Assembly (NCBI RefSeq): GCF_022758235.1
Contig: NZ_JALEBG010000003.1
Location: forward strand, 1 to 64,000
Origin: Pontibacter liquoris
Lineage (GTDB): Bacteria; Bacteroidota; Bacteroidia; Cytophagales; Hymenobacteraceae
Reading direction: 5' to 3'
DNA length: 64,000 nt
The notes under the pieces: model-generated
What the model was told of the DNA's origin: nothing
Seen by the model: the letters and a program-made list of their open reading frames with translations, nothing else
Database searches by the model: none
Program-made: the position numbers and the translations under genes
Shown here: in pieces, positions 37,903 through 48,156 of the stretch
Numbering within the stretch: the first letter of the stretch is position 1
Layout of the letters: every line of letters starts with the position of its first letter

Positions 37903-39240
37903 TTAGTAGTGACACTTAGAGCATTCTGTACCACCATTCGACGCTACGGTAAACGCTTTTGAAGTCGACTCGTCATGGAGTTTCACCAGGTTGTCGTAGT
38001 AAGCATTGCCTTTCGTGTTCAAAGGTGTTTCTCTATGGCAATTGATACACCAGCCCATTGTAAGCGGAGAATACTGGTATACCTGGTCCATTTCCTGGAT
38101 AGGTCCGTGGCAGGTCTGGCACTCTACGCCGCCCACCTGCGTGTGCTGCGAGTGGTTGAAATAAACCAGGTCTGGCAGGTTATGGATACGCACCCACTGG
38201 ATAGGCTCGTTGCGCTCCACGGCTCGGTATATCTTCTGAATTTCAGGAGATTCTGTTTTGATCTGGCTATGGCAGTTCATACAGATATTAACAGAAGGAA
38301 TACTGGCGCTCTTGCTCTTATATACAGTTGTATGGCAGTAGTTACAGTTGATCTGGTTATCGCCGGCGTGAATTTTATGCGAGAAAGCAATTGGCTGCTT
38401 CGGCTTATAGTTCTGCTGTATACCAACGCCCATCAGGGAATTCCAGCCAAGGTCCAGCAACACCACGATAAAGATGAGCAGCACCAGCACACGCACAGGC
38501 GTAGACTTGTAGATCTTAGAGAAGTCAAACCGCTGGTTAACTACCTCGTTATCATACTCGTTTAGCTTGCGGTTCTTGTTAAGATAGTTCTTCAGCAGTG
38601 AAGTAATCAGCAACAAGGTAACAACCAGCACGATGAGCACAATGATCAGCACCACCAGCACAATGTCCAGGTAAGGGCCAACCGCGCCGATCGCATCGGT
38701 TCCTACATTGGTACCCGCCTCGTTGCCCGGTACGCCACCAACCGTAGTTGGCGTAGCCGCAGCCGTTGGCGCAGCACCTTGTCCTGACTTCAGATAAGCC
38801 AGAATAGAGCTGATCTCATCGTCAGAGAAGGCAAAAGAAGGCATTGCCTGCTTGTTATACTTGTTGTAAACAGCCACCGCAGCAGCGTCGCCAGACTGAA
38901 TCATGGCCTGCGAGTTCTTGATCCACTTGTGCAACCAGGCCTCGTTGTGTCTTTTATCCACACCTTGCAATCCCGGGCCCACGATCACATCGCTACCTGC
39001 GGAGTGGCAAACAGCACAGTTGTTTTTAAACAAGGCAGCGCCTGCATCAATTACAGCAGGATCCCCAGCAGCCGCATCGCCCGCAGCTGCTGCACCTTGT
39101 GTAGCACCTGGCTCTACTCCTTTCGTGCCGATTTCTGCCTGCTCACTGGCTCCCTGGGCATTTGCACCAAAAGAAACCGCCAGCGCGAACAGAAAGGCAA
39201 TGAAAATATTGTGTTTTGTTTTAGGTATACAGCTAATCAT
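37903..39240 (-). CDS. actA: Alternative complex III multiheme cytochrome c ActA with fused monoheme domain
   Basis: 445 residues from ATG 39240 (MISCIPKTKHN, then a hydrophobic signal). Six CxxCH sites are visible: CAVCH in an N-terminal monoheme cytochrome c domain, then CNYCH, CMNCH, CQTCH, CINCH and CSKCH in the C-terminal pentaheme domain. Between them are an Ala/Gly/Thr-rich linker and a strong membrane span (LDIVLVVLIIVLIVLVVTLLL), with a second span (VLVLLIFIVVLLDLG) before the pentaheme part. A GTG 12 nt upstream could also start translation. First gene of the respiratory operon, about 43 nt after the predicted transcription start. Confidence 0.95.
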   Translation of the reverse strand: MISCIPKTKHNIFIAFLFALAVSFGANAQGASEQAEIGTKGVEPGATQGAAAAGDAAAGDPAVIDAGAALFKNNCAVCHSAGSDVIVGPGLQGVDKRHNEAWLHKWIKNSQAMIQSGDAAAVAVYNKYNKQAMPSFAFSDDEISSILAYLKSGQGAAPTAAATPTTVGGVPGNEAGTNVGTDAIGAVGPYLDIVLVVLIIVLIVLVVTLLLITSLLKNYLNKNRKLNEYDNEVVNQRFDFSKIYKSTPVRVLVLLIFIVVLLDLGWNSLMGVGIQQNYKPKQPIAFSHKIHAGDNQINCNYCHTTVYKSKSASIPSVNICMNCHSQIKTESPEIQKIYRAVERNEPIQWVRIHNLPDLVYFNHSQHTQVGGVECQTCHGPIQEMDQVYQYSPLTMGWCINCHRETPLNTKGNAYYDNLVKLHDESTSKAFTVASNGGTECSKCHY

Positions 39241-39289
39241 AGCCAAGATCACTTGTGTTTTGTATATGATAAATTACTTATTGGCCACA

Positions 39290-39320
39290 AATCTACTATG
39301 CGAATTCCATTATTCAAACA
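39290..39320 (-). promoter_or_regulatory. Promoter of the act-cox respiratory operon
   Basis: Reading the minus strand, TTTG (39320-39317), a 19-nt spacer and TAGATTTG (39297-39290) match the Bacteroidota consensus closely. This is the only strong promoter I see upstream of the 17-gene block from actA to the DUF983 gene, consistent with one long transcript. Confidence 0.75.
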
Positions 39321-39731
39321 GAATAAGTTTATTTTATGACGCTGCAGAGCACATGCTCTCCCCTGCTGCTGCCAAAGGTGAAAAACCCATTCAGAATAAA
39401 AATAAAGGCGTTTTATTTAGAATAGTTTTAAATAAGAAACCCGCTTATCCGACTTCGCAGTACAATATTTAGTGCAATTATTAAAAAGAATCATACAAGT
39501 TATAAACCCATACTGTGCCCTTCTTCAGAGGGTGCGTGGAACTTTTATACTATGTTTACACCAATAAGGGTGTGTACTTTTCCAACTGCTCCGGTGCGGT
39601 GCTGTTAGAACGGGTAGCCCGGCACTTACTACTATCCTACTCCTTATTATATATAGTATGATTTCTATTCAGGAAAGCACGTGCAGCAGAGCAGTATTTG
39701 CAGGGCACTAAAACTATACCGCCAGGCATTC
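39321..39731. other. Divergent intergenic region between actA and rpsF
   Basis: AT-rich sequence with no credible gene. It separates two divergent, probably growth-linked operons. I see no obvious ribosomal-protein-binding leader structure or large inverted repeat here. Confidence 0.5.
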
Positions 39732-39762
39732 TTGCTTTTATAAAAACACCGTTGTAAATTTG
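39732..39762 (+). promoter_or_regulatory. Promoter of the rpsF-rpsR-rplI operon
   Basis: TTG (39732-39734), a 20-nt spacer and TAAATTTG (39755-39762), an almost ideal Bacteroidota promoter. The leader before the rpsF ATG is only about 35-40 nt, leaving little space for the S6:S18 leader element found in other phyla. Confidence 0.8.
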
Positions 39763-39804
39763 CAGGCTTAAATAAAAACATTTAAAAATTCTTAGTCGAA
39801 CCGA

Positions 39805-40173
39805 ATGGAATTAAGAAATTACGAAACGATCTTCATCATGACCCCGTTGCTTAACGATGGTCAGATGCAGGAAACGGTCGAGAAGTTCAGACAGGTGCTT
39901 AAGGAAAATGGCGCCGACATTATCCACGAAGAGAACTGGGGCCTCCGCAAGCTGGCTTACCCAATCCAGAAAAAATCAACTGGATTCTACCATCTCATCG
40001 AGTTTAAAGCTCCAACCACTGTAGTTGATGTACTTGAGCTGGCTTATCGCCGTGATGAAAAAATTGTTCGCTTCTTAACTACTGCCCTGGATAAGCACGC
40101 TGTGGCTTACAACGAGCGTAGAAGAAACGGCGAGTTCAAATCACAAGCTAAAAAAGAGGAGGTTAAAGGATAA
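39805..40173 (+). CDS. rpsF: 30S ribosomal protein S6
   Basis: 122 residues; the ferredoxin-like core starts [18 protein letters not shown] and contains [22 protein letters not shown] and [15 protein letters not shown] basic/acidic tail follows. S6 pairs with S18 on the 30S platform. The stop shares one base with the rpsR start (TAATG). Confidence 0.97.
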   Translation: MELRNYETIFIMTPLLNDGQMQETVEKFRQVLKENGADIIHEENWGLRKLAYPIQKKSTGFYHLIEFKAPTTVVDVLELAYRRDEKIVRFLTTALDKHAVAYNERRRNGEFKSQAKKEEVKG

Positions 40174-40424
40174 TGAGCTTAGTAAACGAAAGAGTACACA
40201 AGCAAGACAACCGTCAGAAATACTGCCGCTTCAAGAAAAGCGGAATTAAGTATATCGACTATAAGGATGGCAACTTCCTGCTGAAGTTCGTAAACGAGCA
40301 AGGCAAGATCCTTCCTAGAAGATTAACAGGCACCAGCCTGAAGTTTCAGCGTAAAGTATCTCAGGCCGTTGCGCGTGCGCGCCACCTGGCTATTTTGCCT
40401 TATGTAGCGGATTCTTTAAAATAA
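40173..40424 (+). CDS. rpsR: 30S ribosomal protein S18
   Basis: 83 residues with the typical [15 protein letters not shown] and [31 protein letters not shown] segments. Only one Cys remains of the zinc set found in some S18 proteins. Coupled to rpsF; a clear AAGGAGGGACAG sequence lies between it and rplI, one of the few Shine-Dalgarno-like sites in the window. Confidence 0.97.
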   Translation: MSLVNERVHKQDNRQKYCRFKKSGIKYIDYKDGNFLLKFVNEQGKILPRRLTGTSLKFQRKVSQAVARARHLAILPYVADSLK

Positions 40425-40437
40425 GGAGGGACAGATA

Positions 40438-40881
40438 ATGGAAATCATACTTAAAGATGACGTAAAAGGCCTGGGCTACAAGAACGATATCGTTTCTGTA
40501 AAGCCGGGTTATGGCCGTAACTACCTGATCCCGCAGGGGCTGGCGGTTATCGCTGACAAATCAAGCAAGAAAGTAGTAGCGGAGAACATCCGCCAGGCAG
40601 CACACAAAGCAGAAAAAATCAAGAATGATGCCCAGGAGCTGGCAAACAGCATTGGCGACATCACGCTGGAGATTCCTGCTAAAGTGGGCGAGACTGGTAA
40701 GATTTTCGGTTCTGTTACTACCCTGCAGGTATCTGATGCCCTGAAAGCAAAAGGCATTGAGGTAGATCGTAAGCGTATTTCGTTTGACCAGGATGTGAAA
40801 ACTGCCGGCGAATACACTGCAACCATCAACCTGCACAAAGAAGTGAAGCACCAGGTTCGTTTCAACGTGGTAGCTGAGTAA
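40438..40881 (+). CDS. rplI: 50S ribosomal protein L9
   Basis: 147 residues: N-terminal domain MEIILKDDVKGLGYKNDIVSVKPGYGRNYLIPQGLA, the long connecting helix (about 42-75) and the C-terminal domain with GKIFGSVTTLQVSDAL. Normal family length. AGGAGG lies 8-13 nt before the ATG. Last gene of the operon, followed by a strong terminator. Confidence 0.97.
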   Translation: MEIILKDDVKGLGYKNDIVSVKPGYGRNYLIPQGLAVIADKSSKKVVAENIRQAAHKAEKIKNDAQELANSIGDITLEIPAKVGETGKIFGSVTTLQVSDALKAKGIEVDRKRISFDQDVKTAGEYTATINLHKEVKHQVRFNVVAE

Positions 40882-40915
40882 GCATCAAAAACACGTAAGA
40901 AACTACTACCCTATT

Positions 40916-40948
40916 AGCGCCCTGCCCACAAAGCAGGGCGCTTTTTTT
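40916..40948 (+). terminator. Terminator of the rpsF-rpsR-rplI operon
   Basis: A perfect 10-bp stem AGCGCCCTGC/GCAGGGCGCT (40916-40925 with 40933-40942) followed by seven T residues. A TATACTT motif follows directly. Confidence 0.92.
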
Positions 40949-41162
40949 ATACTTCCCGGCGAAAGAGCCCGCGTGTGTTTTATACTTGTAGCAGGAAAAG
41001 CGCCGGACCGATATCATCTCACACGCAGACACAAGCAATTTCAGTAGAGTGTCAGTACCTAGTATAAAGAACTCACGAAGGTTGTTGATCCAATTCAGGG
41101 GCACGCTTGGAGAAGTTCTTGTTTCCGTTCACCTTCGTATACATCTAACACAAGTATAAGCT

Positions 41163-42146
41163 ATGTTCCGGACAGAAGTAACAGTGGCTCCCGCTACGTT
41201 TCAACTTACGCTGCAGGACAAAGTTCTGACAATGGGCTCCTGCTTTGCCGACGTGATCGGCACCAAACTGCAGCAGCACAAGGTAGCAGTACTAGCAAAC
41301 CCCTTCGGTACTCTATTCAATCCGCTTTCCGTCTGCAAGCTGCTGGAGGCCAGCTGTGGCCTGGCGCCTGATTTTGAGCCGCACCTGGTTCAGAACAACG
41401 GCATCTGGTATGCCTACGATCTCCACTCCTCCCTCTCCTCGCCGGACAAAGAGCAGTTGCTTTACCATATCAGTGAACAGCTGCAGCAAACAGGACAGCA
41501 GCTGCAGCAGGCCCGGTTACTGATCATTACGCTAGGGACGGCTGTAGCGTACCGCCTCCGAACCTCGGGCCTGGTGGTTGCAAATTGCCATAAGCTGCCG
41601 GCAGGTAACTTTGAAAGGGTATTACTGACTGGCGCGGAAATGCAAAGCGCGTTTGAGACAATGTATACTTCGCTTAAACAGTTTAACCCCGACATAAAAC
41701 TGTTACTAACGGTAAGCCCGGTGCGCCATGTGAAAGAAACACTCGAAACCAACAGCGTAAGCAAGGCCCTGCTGCGGGTGCTTTGCTACCAACTCACCCA
41801 GGCTCATCCCGATGTGCACTACTTTCCTGCCTTTGAGATCATGCAGGACGACCTGCGGGATTACCGCTTTTACAAGGAAGATATGCTGCACCCCACCGAA
41901 GTAGCCGAGAACTACATCTGGGACAAATTTGCAAGAGCCTACTATACCCTGGAATTCCAGCAGTTTATCCGTGAATGGGACAACATGCGGCGCGCCCTGC
42001 ACCACCGCTCCTTTAACCCGACCTCCGAAGCGCACAAGAACTTTCTGCGAAGCACCCTGCAGCAACTGGATGTGCTGGCCGGCAAGTATAAAATTGATGT
42101 TTCAGCGGAGAAAGCCCTCCTTCAGCAGCAGCTTTCAACCACATAA
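41163..42146 (+). CDS. GSCFA domain-containing protein
   Basis: 327 residues. The namesake motif GSCFAD lies at about residues 26-31, followed by [17 protein letters not shown] and, in the middle, [38 protein letters not shown] and [17 protein letters not shown] complete the family pattern; the DxxH-like MLHP and the N-terminal Ser suggest a GDSL-like hydrolase arrangement. Substrate unknown. It is followed on the same strand by the DUF255 gene after 106 nt. Confidence 0.88.
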   Translation: MFRTEVTVAPATFQLTLQDKVLTMGSCFADVIGTKLQQHKVAVLANPFGTLFNPLSVCKLLEASCGLAPDFEPHLVQNNGIWYAYDLHSSLSSPDKEQLLYHISEQLQQTGQQLQQARLLIITLGTAVAYRLRTSGLVVANCHKLPAGNFERVLLTGAEMQSAFETMYTSLKQFNPDIKLLLTVSPVRHVKETLETNSVSKALLRVLCYQLTQAHPDVHYFPAFEIMQDDLRDYRFYKEDMLHPTEVAENYIWDKFARAYYTLEFQQFIREWDNMRRALHHRSFNPTSEAHKNFLRSTLQQLDVLAGKYKIDVSAEKALLQQQLSTT

Positions 42147-42252
42147 CGCTGCCCAGCCAACACTTTTACCCTACTTGCCCGTACAAAACAGACGCAGAAA
42201 GCCCTTACAAAGCAATAATCGCTTATGGCTACCTGTATCCAAAGACTATACT

Positions 42253-44328
42253 ATGGCCAAAGATAGAAAACCAAACCGCCTCATTCACGAAAGCAGCCCC
42301 TACTTGTTGCAGCACGCCTATAACCCGGTAGATTGGCATCCCTGGGGCGAGGAAGCGCTGCAGAAGGCAAAACAGGAGCAAAAGCCCATTCTGGTAAGTA
42401 TAGGTTACGCTGCCTGCCACTGGTGCCACGTGATGGAGCACCAGTCGTTTGAGCAGGAAGACATAGCGGCTGTGATGAACGAGCACTTTGTGTGCATCAA
42501 AGTCGACCGCGAGGAGCGCCCCGATGTGGATGCCGTGTACATGGATGCGCTGCACGCCATGGGCTTGCAGGGTGGCTGGCCCCTGAATGTGTTCCTCAAT
42601 TCGGATGCAAAGCCCTTCTACGGGGGTACCTATTTTCCGCCAAAGCAATGGATAGGCCTGCTGGAGAACATCGCCGAATCGTATGAGAAAAGCCGCGAGG
42701 AGCTGGATGGCTCTGCCGAGCAGTTTGCCCAGCACCTGAACCGCAGCGAATTGGCCCAGTTTGGTTTGAAGGAGAGCAACTACCATGTGCGCGAAGAAGA
42801 CTTCCGGCTGCTGGGCCACCACCTAAGCACCCGCTTCGACAAAGAGAAAGGCGGCCTGGGTCAGGCACCCAAGTTCCCAATGCCGACTAATTACATGTTC
42901 CTGCTGCGCTACTATCACCAGACCAACGACCAGACCGCCCTGAACCAGGTACACCTTACCTTGCGCGAGATGGCTTATGGCGGCATTTACGACCAGATAG
43001 GCGGTGGCTTTGCCCGCTACTCCGTGGATACCGACTGGCTGGTGCCCCACTTTGAGAAAATGCTCTACGATAACGGCCAACTGATGAGCCTTTATGCTGA
43101 AGCGTACCAGGCCACACGTGAAACATTGTACCATGAGGTAGTATATGAGACGATCGCTTTTGTGGAGCGGGAGCTGATGAGTGAGGAAGGCGGCTTTTAC
43201 TCGTCGCTGGATGCCGATAGCGAAGGCGAGGAAGGCAGATTCTATACGTTCACGAAAGAAGAGCTGCAGGATATATTGGGCGCTGAAGAACCCCTTTTCT
43301 CCAAGTATTATCATGCCACCGCTGCCGGTAACTTCGAGCACGGCCGTAACATCCTGCACCGCCGCATATCGGATGAGAAGTATGCTAAAGAAAACGAGCT
43401 GGAACTGGATGTGCTGCAGGAAATGGTACAGGGCTGGAAAGAAAAAATAATGGCCGTACGCGCCACGCGTGTGCGCCCCGGCCTGGATGACAAAATCCTC
43501 TGTTCCTGGAACGCGCTGATGCTCAAAGGCCTGGCAGATGCCTACTATACCTTTGGCAACAAGCACTTTCTAGAACTGGCCCTGCGCAACGCCCGGTTTA
43601 TACTTACCAAGTTAAAGCAGGGCGATAAGCTCTACCACAACTATAAAAAAGGCAAAGCCACCATCGAGGGATTCCTGGAAGATTATGCACTGCTGATTCG
43701 CGCTTTCACCAGGTTGTATAAAGTAACCTTTGAGGAGGAGTGGCTGCTGGAGGCCAGAAGCCTGGCGGATTATACCTTGCAGCACTTTTTTGACGAGGAC
43801 GAGCAGCTGTTCTTCTTTACCGACAACAGTTCCGAAAAGCTTATCGCACGCAAAAAGGAGATCTTTGACAATGTGGTGCCTTCTTCCAACTCGGTGATGG
43901 CCACCAACCTGCACTTCCTGGGTTTATACTTTGATGAGGAGCGTTATACTTCCCTCTCAGATGAAATGCTGCGGAAAGTCAAAGAGCTGGTCGTAAAAGA
44001 GCCCTCGCACCTGAGCAACTGGGCCATGCTCTACTTCTACAAACTTACGCCCACCGCCGAGGTAGCCATTGTAGGCGACCAGGCACCTGAAATGCGCTCT
44101 GAGCTCAGCTCCTTCTTCCTGCCCAACATGCTCCTGCTTGGCAGCACACAGGAACAGGCAGCCGACTCAAAGATCCCGTTACTCGCCGACAAAGTCGCCA
44201 TACAGGGCAAAACCACGGTGTATGTCTGCTACAACAAAACCTGCCAGTTGCCCGTGCACACGGCCGCTGAAGCTCTGGAGCAACTGCAAAACAAAACGCA
44301 ACAGGACAGCAAGTTCCCGGCTTTGTAG
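42253..44328 (+). CDS. DUF255 thioredoxin-fold protein (YyaL/SPATA20 family)
   Basis: 691 residues from ATG 42253 ([31 protein letters not shown]). The N-terminal thioredoxin-like domain holds the active-site-like [10 protein letters not shown] (about 54-63), followed by [19 protein letters not shown]. The rest is an alpha/alpha-barrel-like region with [25 protein letters not shown] and a C-terminal CYNKTC pair. The reading frame stays open upstream to 41929 inside the GSCFA gene, but the family starts at the chosen Met. Function is not established; the fold suggests a redox or sugar-epimerase-like role. A palindrome cluster follows. Confidence 0.9.
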   Translation: MAKDRKPNRLIHESSPYLLQHAYNPVDWHPWGEEALQKAKQEQKPILVSIGYAACHWCHVMEHQSFEQEDIAAVMNEHFVCIKVDREERPDVDAVYMDALHAMGLQGGWPLNVFLNSDAKPFYGGTYFPPKQWIGLLENIAESYEKSREELDGSAEQFAQHLNRSELAQFGLKESNYHVREEDFRLLGHHLSTRFDKEKGGLGQAPKFPMPTNYMFLLRYYHQTNDQTALNQVHLTLREMAYGGIYDQIGGGFARYSVDTDWLVPHFEKMLYDNGQLMSLYAEAYQATRETLYHEVVYETIAFVERELMSEEGGFYSSLDADSEGEEGRFYTFTKEELQDILGAEEPLFSKYYHATAAGNFEHGRNILHRRISDEKYAKENELELDVLQEMVQGWKEKIMAVRATRVRPGLDDKILCSWNALMLKGLADAYYTFGNKHFLELALRNARFILTKLKQGDKLYHNYKKGKATIEGFLEDYALLIRAFTRLYKVTFEEEWLLEARSLADYTLQHFFDEDEQLFFFTDNSSEKLIARKKEIFDNVVPSSNSVMATNLHFLGLYFDEERYTSLSDEMLRKVKELVVKEPSHLSNWAMLYFYKLTPTAEVAIVGDQAPEMRSELSSFFLPNMLLLGSTQEQAADSKIPLLADKVAIQGKTTVYVCYNKTCQLPVHTAAEALEQLQNKTQQDSKFPAL

Positions 44329-44365
44329 GCAGGCTCAGCTATACTTAGCTTACAGTGTCCGGCTA

Positions 44366-44588
44366 TTCCGGATTTCTTAATCCGGAACGAAGTCTGGAGC
44401 GGATTTCCTAATTCACGTTAACCACAGCTGCTGGGGATTAGGAAATCCCTGGCAGCTGGCTTCCGGACTGGGAAGTCCGAAAGAGCAGTGTGTTAGAAAA
44501 CTAAAAGTTCATGCTATAGCGCAAGCGTCCGCTTGTGCTGTTCAGGCAAAGTGCCATAGCTGACAAGGCACAAACGGACGCTTGCGCC
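44366..44588. repeat. Cluster of palindromic repeats after the DUF255 gene
   Basis: The 460-nt gap (44329-44788) has no gene but four hairpin-forming units: TTCCGGATT/AATCCGGAA (44366-44387); GGATTTCCTAAT/ATTAGGAAATCC (44401-44448); an imperfect TTCCGGACT/AGTCCGAA unit (44461-44481); and an inverted pair of the dispersed repeat, GCGCAAGCGTCCGCTTGTGC (44519-44538) against 44568-44588, able to form one large hairpin of about 70 nt. The last family also occurs at 393-413. Confidence 0.65.
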
Positions 44589-44788
44589 AGAGATGCTGCT
44601 TCGCTGGGCCAGCCGCATGTGGTCTGGGTCCGTACAAGCACTGTTATCGCAAGTATAGCGGAGTAGCTCCAACTGTACTAACAGCAAGATTGCAAACTTG
44701 CGGCAGGGAAACGCTTTGCCAACCTCCTCCCCTTTCATCCAAGCATCTAATTCCCTAACTTGTAGCACAAACTAAGCTACCCTTACGA

Positions 44789-47700
44789 ATGAACAACCGT
44801 ACTTACCTGCGCATGTTGCTGGCAGCCGCCCTGGCCCTCCCTATCAGCACTGCCCATGCCCAGGACAAAAAAGAAGCCCCCAAGTGGAAGGTGGAAGACG
44901 CCCACGGTCCGCAAAAAGAAGTCACTATCACTACCACCGAAGGTACCTGGATGAGTGTGGATGTGAGCCCGGATGGCAAGGAGATCGTGTTCGACATGCT
45001 CGGCGACATCTACCTGATGCCCATCACCGGTGGCAAAGCCAAACTGCTCTCCGGCGGCCGTGCCTTTGAGGTACAGCCCCGTTTCAGCCCCGATGGCAAG
45101 CTCATCTCGTATACTTCGGACAAAGGCGGCGGCGACAATATCTGGGTGATGAACCGCGATGGCTCCAAGCCCCGCCAGGTGACCAACGAAAACTTTCGCC
45201 TGCTCAACAATGCCGTCTGGACACCCGACGGGCAATATCTCATCGCCCGCAAGCACTTTACCGGTACCCGCTCGCTGGGCGCCGGCGAGATGTGGATGTA
45301 CCACCTTTCAGGGGGCAGCGGCGTGCAGCTCACCAAACGCAAAAACGACCAGCAGGATGCCGGCGAGCCCTTCGTGTCGCCAGATGGTAAGTATGTATAC
45401 TTCTCCGAAGATATGAGCGGCGGCTCCACCTTTGAGTATAACAAAGATCCGAACGGACAGATCTACGTGATCCGCCGGGTAGACCGCAACACCGGCAAAA
45501 TAGAGAATGAAGTAAGCGGAAATGGCGGTGCCGTGCGCCCGGTGCTCTCGCATGATGGCAAGTACCTTGCTTTTGTGCGCCGCGTACGTACTAAATCGGT
45601 GCTGTTTCTGCACGACCTGAAATCAGGTGAAGAATGGCCGATCTACGACAACCTGAACCACGACCAGCAGGAAGCCTGGGCTATTTTCGGTGTGTACCCG
45701 AACTACTCCTGGACACCCGACGACAAGAGCATTGTGTTCTGGGCCGGTGGCAAGATCAACAAAATTGATGTGGCAAACCGGAAGGTGACCGAGATTCCGT
45801 TCGAAGCAACGGCTACGCACCACATCGCGCAGGCGGTTCGCCACGATTTCAGCAAAGAGGGCATTACGCCCAAGCAGTTCGAAGCAAAGGCTATCCGCCA
45901 TGCGGTTACCTCGCCCGACGGCAAAACCCTGGTGTTTAACGCAGCAGGCTACCTCTACAAAAAAGAACTGCCCAACGGCAAGCCCGAGCGCCTCACCAAA
46001 GGCCAGGATTTCGAATTTTATCCTTCCTTCTCGCCTGATGGCAAATCGCTGGTGTACGCCACCTGGGATGATGCGGACCTGAGTGCGGTGATGAAGCTCG
46101 ACATTCGCAAAAAGAATGCGAAGCCCGAGAAACTGACCACCGAGAAGGGCTATTATGCCACGCCATCATTCTCGCCAGATAGCAAGTATGTGGTGTATGT
46201 GCGCGAGCGCGGCAACAACCACATGGGCTATACGTTCAGCAAGGACCCGGGCATTTACTACATGCCTGCCAAAGGCGGTAAAGCCGTGCTGGTAACCGAG
46301 AGAGGTTCCTCGCCTGAGTTTAATGCCACCTCCGACCGTATTTTCTTTACCGGTTCCGAAGGCGACAAGGCAGCTTTCAAAAGTATAAACCTGCAGGGCA
46401 AAGAGGAGATCACTCACTTTACCTCCAAGTATACCACCGAATTCCACCCGAGCCCCGACAACAAGTGGGTCGCTTTTGTGGAGCTGTTCAACGGTTACAT
46501 TGCTCCCCTGTCTGCCAATGGCAGCGGCCTGGACCTGAGTGCCGAAACTAAAGCAGTGCCTGTAGCGCGCTTTACCCGCGACGCGGGCAGCAGCATCAAC
46601 TGGTCCGCGGACAGCAAAAAGATCCACTGGGTGCTGGGCGATGAATACTTCTCCAACGATTTGAAGGACCGCTTTAAGTTTGTAGCCGGCGCGCCCGATA
46701 CCTTGCCCGCCATTGATACCACTGGCATCAAGATTGGCCTGAAGCTGACCACTGATATCCCGAAAGGCAAAGTGGCTTTCACTAACGCCCGCATTATCAC
46801 CATGAAGGGGGATGATGTGATCGAGAAAGGAACGATTGTAGTGGAAGGCAACCGCATTATAGCGGTTGGCAAAGATGTGCAGGCTCCGGCCGATGCCAAA
46901 GTGATCGATGCGGCAGGTAAAACCATTATGCCGGGCATTGTGGACGTGCATGCGCACATGGGCACTTTCCGCAACGGCATGAGCCCTAAAAAGCAGTGGG
47001 CATACTATACCAACCTGGCCTATGGCGTGACCACCACCCACGACCCGTCGTCTACCACCGAGATGGTATTCAGCCAGTCGGAAGCCGTGAAATCGGGAGC
47101 CATGGTAGGGCCGCGTATTTACTCGACGGGCACCGTGCTGTATGGCGCCGATGGCGATTTTAAAGCCGTAATCAACAGCGAAGAAGATGCAATGTCGCAC
47201 CTGCGCCGTATCCAGGCAGCCGGCGGCTTTTCGGTGAAGAGCTACAACCAACCCCGCCGCGAGCAGCGCCAGCAGGTCATACAAGCAGCCCGCAAGCTGA
47301 ACATGACCGTTGTGCCCGAAGGTGGCTCGACGTTCTTCCATAACCTGACCATGATCCTGGACGGCCATTCCGGTATTGAGCACAACATCCCGGTGGCGCC
47401 GCTCTACAAAGACGTGATCGAACTGTGGAAAGCCAGCAACACGGGCTATACGCCTACCCTGATCGTGAACTACGGCGGTAACTCAGGTGAGAACTACTGG
47501 TATCAGCACACCAAAGTATGGGAGAAAGAGCGCCTGCTGCGCTTTACGCCACGTTCGGTGATCGATAGCCGCTCGCGCCGCGTAATGCAGTCGCCGGACG
47601 AGGAGTATGAAGGCGGCTACATTGCCACTTCCAAAGCAGCAAAAGCCCTGACGGATGCCGGCGTGAAAGTGAACCTGGGCGCGCACGGACAGTTACAGGG

Positions 47701-48061
47701 CCTGGGCGCCCACTGGGAACTATGGATGCTGCAGCAGGGTGGCATGACGAACCTGGAGGCGCTGCGAGCCGCTACCTTAAATGGCGCGCAGTATATTGGC
47801 ATGGGCAGCGAGATCGGTTCCCTGGAAACAGGCAAACTGGCTGACCTCATCGTGCTGGACAAGAACCCGCTCGAAGACATCCATAACTCAGAAAACGTGC
47901 GGTATACGATGGTGAATGGCCGCCTGTACGACGCCGAGACCATGGCTGAGATTGGTAACTATAACAGCAAGCCTTCCAAGTTCTACTGGGAGAACAGTAA
48001 AACAGCTTCCGCCTTCGACTTTCACGAAGAAGCCGCTTCAGAAGGTATCATCTGCGACTAA
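44789..48061 (+). CDS. Secreted TolB-like propeller fused to an amidohydrolase domain
   Basis: 1090 residues with a signal peptide (LRMLLAAALALPISTAHAQ). Residues about 40-640 are WD40/PD40-type propeller repeats with recurring SPDGK...YVYF motifs. From about 665 an imidazolonepropionase-like amidohydrolase follows: VAFTNARIITMKGDDVIEKG, the metal motif VDVHAHMG, a lysine in SVKSYNQ that could be carboxylated, and IEHNI later, ending with TGKLADLIVLDKNPL. It probably acts on peptides or amides in the periplasm; the substrate is unknown. Ends just before a strong bidirectional terminator shared with the convergent hydrolase gene. Confidence 0.92.
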   Translation: MNNRTYLRMLLAAALALPISTAHAQDKKEAPKWKVEDAHGPQKEVTITTTEGTWMSVDVSPDGKEIVFDMLGDIYLMPITGGKAKLLSGGRAFEVQPRFSPDGKLISYTSDKGGGDNIWVMNRDGSKPRQVTNENFRLLNNAVWTPDGQYLIARKHFTGTRSLGAGEMWMYHLSGGSGVQLTKRKNDQQDAGEPFVSPDGKYVYFSEDMSGGSTFEYNKDPNGQIYVIRRVDRNTGKIENEVSGNGGAVRPVLSHDGKYLAFVRRVRTKSVLFLHDLKSGEEWPIYDNLNHDQQEAWAIFGVYPNYSWTPDDKSIVFWAGGKINKIDVANRKVTEIPFEATATHHIAQAVRHDFSKEGITPKQFEAKAIRHAVTSPDGKTLVFNAAGYLYKKELPNGKPERLTKGQDFEFYPSFSPDGKSLVYATWDDADLSAVMKLDIRKKNAKPEKLTTEKGYYATPSFSPDSKYVVYVRERGNNHMGYTFSKDPGIYYMPAKGGKAVLVTERGSSPEFNATSDRIFFTGSEGDKAAFKSINLQGKEEITHFTSKYTTEFHPSPDNKWVAFVELFNGYIAPLSANGSGLDLSAETKAVPVARFTRDAGSSINWSADSKKIHWVLGDEYFSNDLKDRFKFVAGAPDTLPAIDTTGIKIGLKLTTDIPKGKVAFTNARIITMKGDDVIEKGTIVVEGNRIIAVGKDVQAPADAKVIDAAGKTIMPGIVDVHAHMGTFRNGMSPKKQWAYYTNLAYGVTTTHDPSSTTEMVFSQSEAVKSGAMVGPRIYSTGTVLYGADGDFKAVINSEEDAMSHLRRIQAAGGFSVKSYNQPRREQRQQVIQAARKLNMTVVPEGGSTFFHNLTMILDGHSGIEHNIPVAPLYKDVIELWKASNTGYTPTLIVNYGGNSGENYWYQHTKVWEKERLLRFTPRSVIDSRSRRVMQSPDEEYEGGYIATSKAAKALTDAGVKVNLGAHGQLQGLGAHWELWMLQQGGMTNLEALRAATLNGAQYIGMGSEIGSLETGKLADLIVLDKNPLEDIHNSENVRYTMVNGRLYDAETMAEIGNYNSKPSKFYWENSKTASAFDFHEEAASEGIICD

Positions 48062-48080
48062 CAAAAGTAGCGTTATACTT

Positions 48081-48122
48081 AAACGGAAAGGGCCATCTCA
48101 ACTGAGGTGGCCCTTTCCGTTT
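48081..48122. terminator. Bidirectional terminator between convergent hydrolase genes
   Basis: A 20-bp stem (48081-48100 with 48103-48122, one G-U pair, 2-nt loop as drawn) with AAACGG/CCGTTT at its base. TATACTT motifs lie directly on both flanks, in the same orientation. Confidence 0.88.
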
Positions 48123-48156
48123 ATACTTATTTGCTGTGGCTGGAGCAGCCTTTGAC

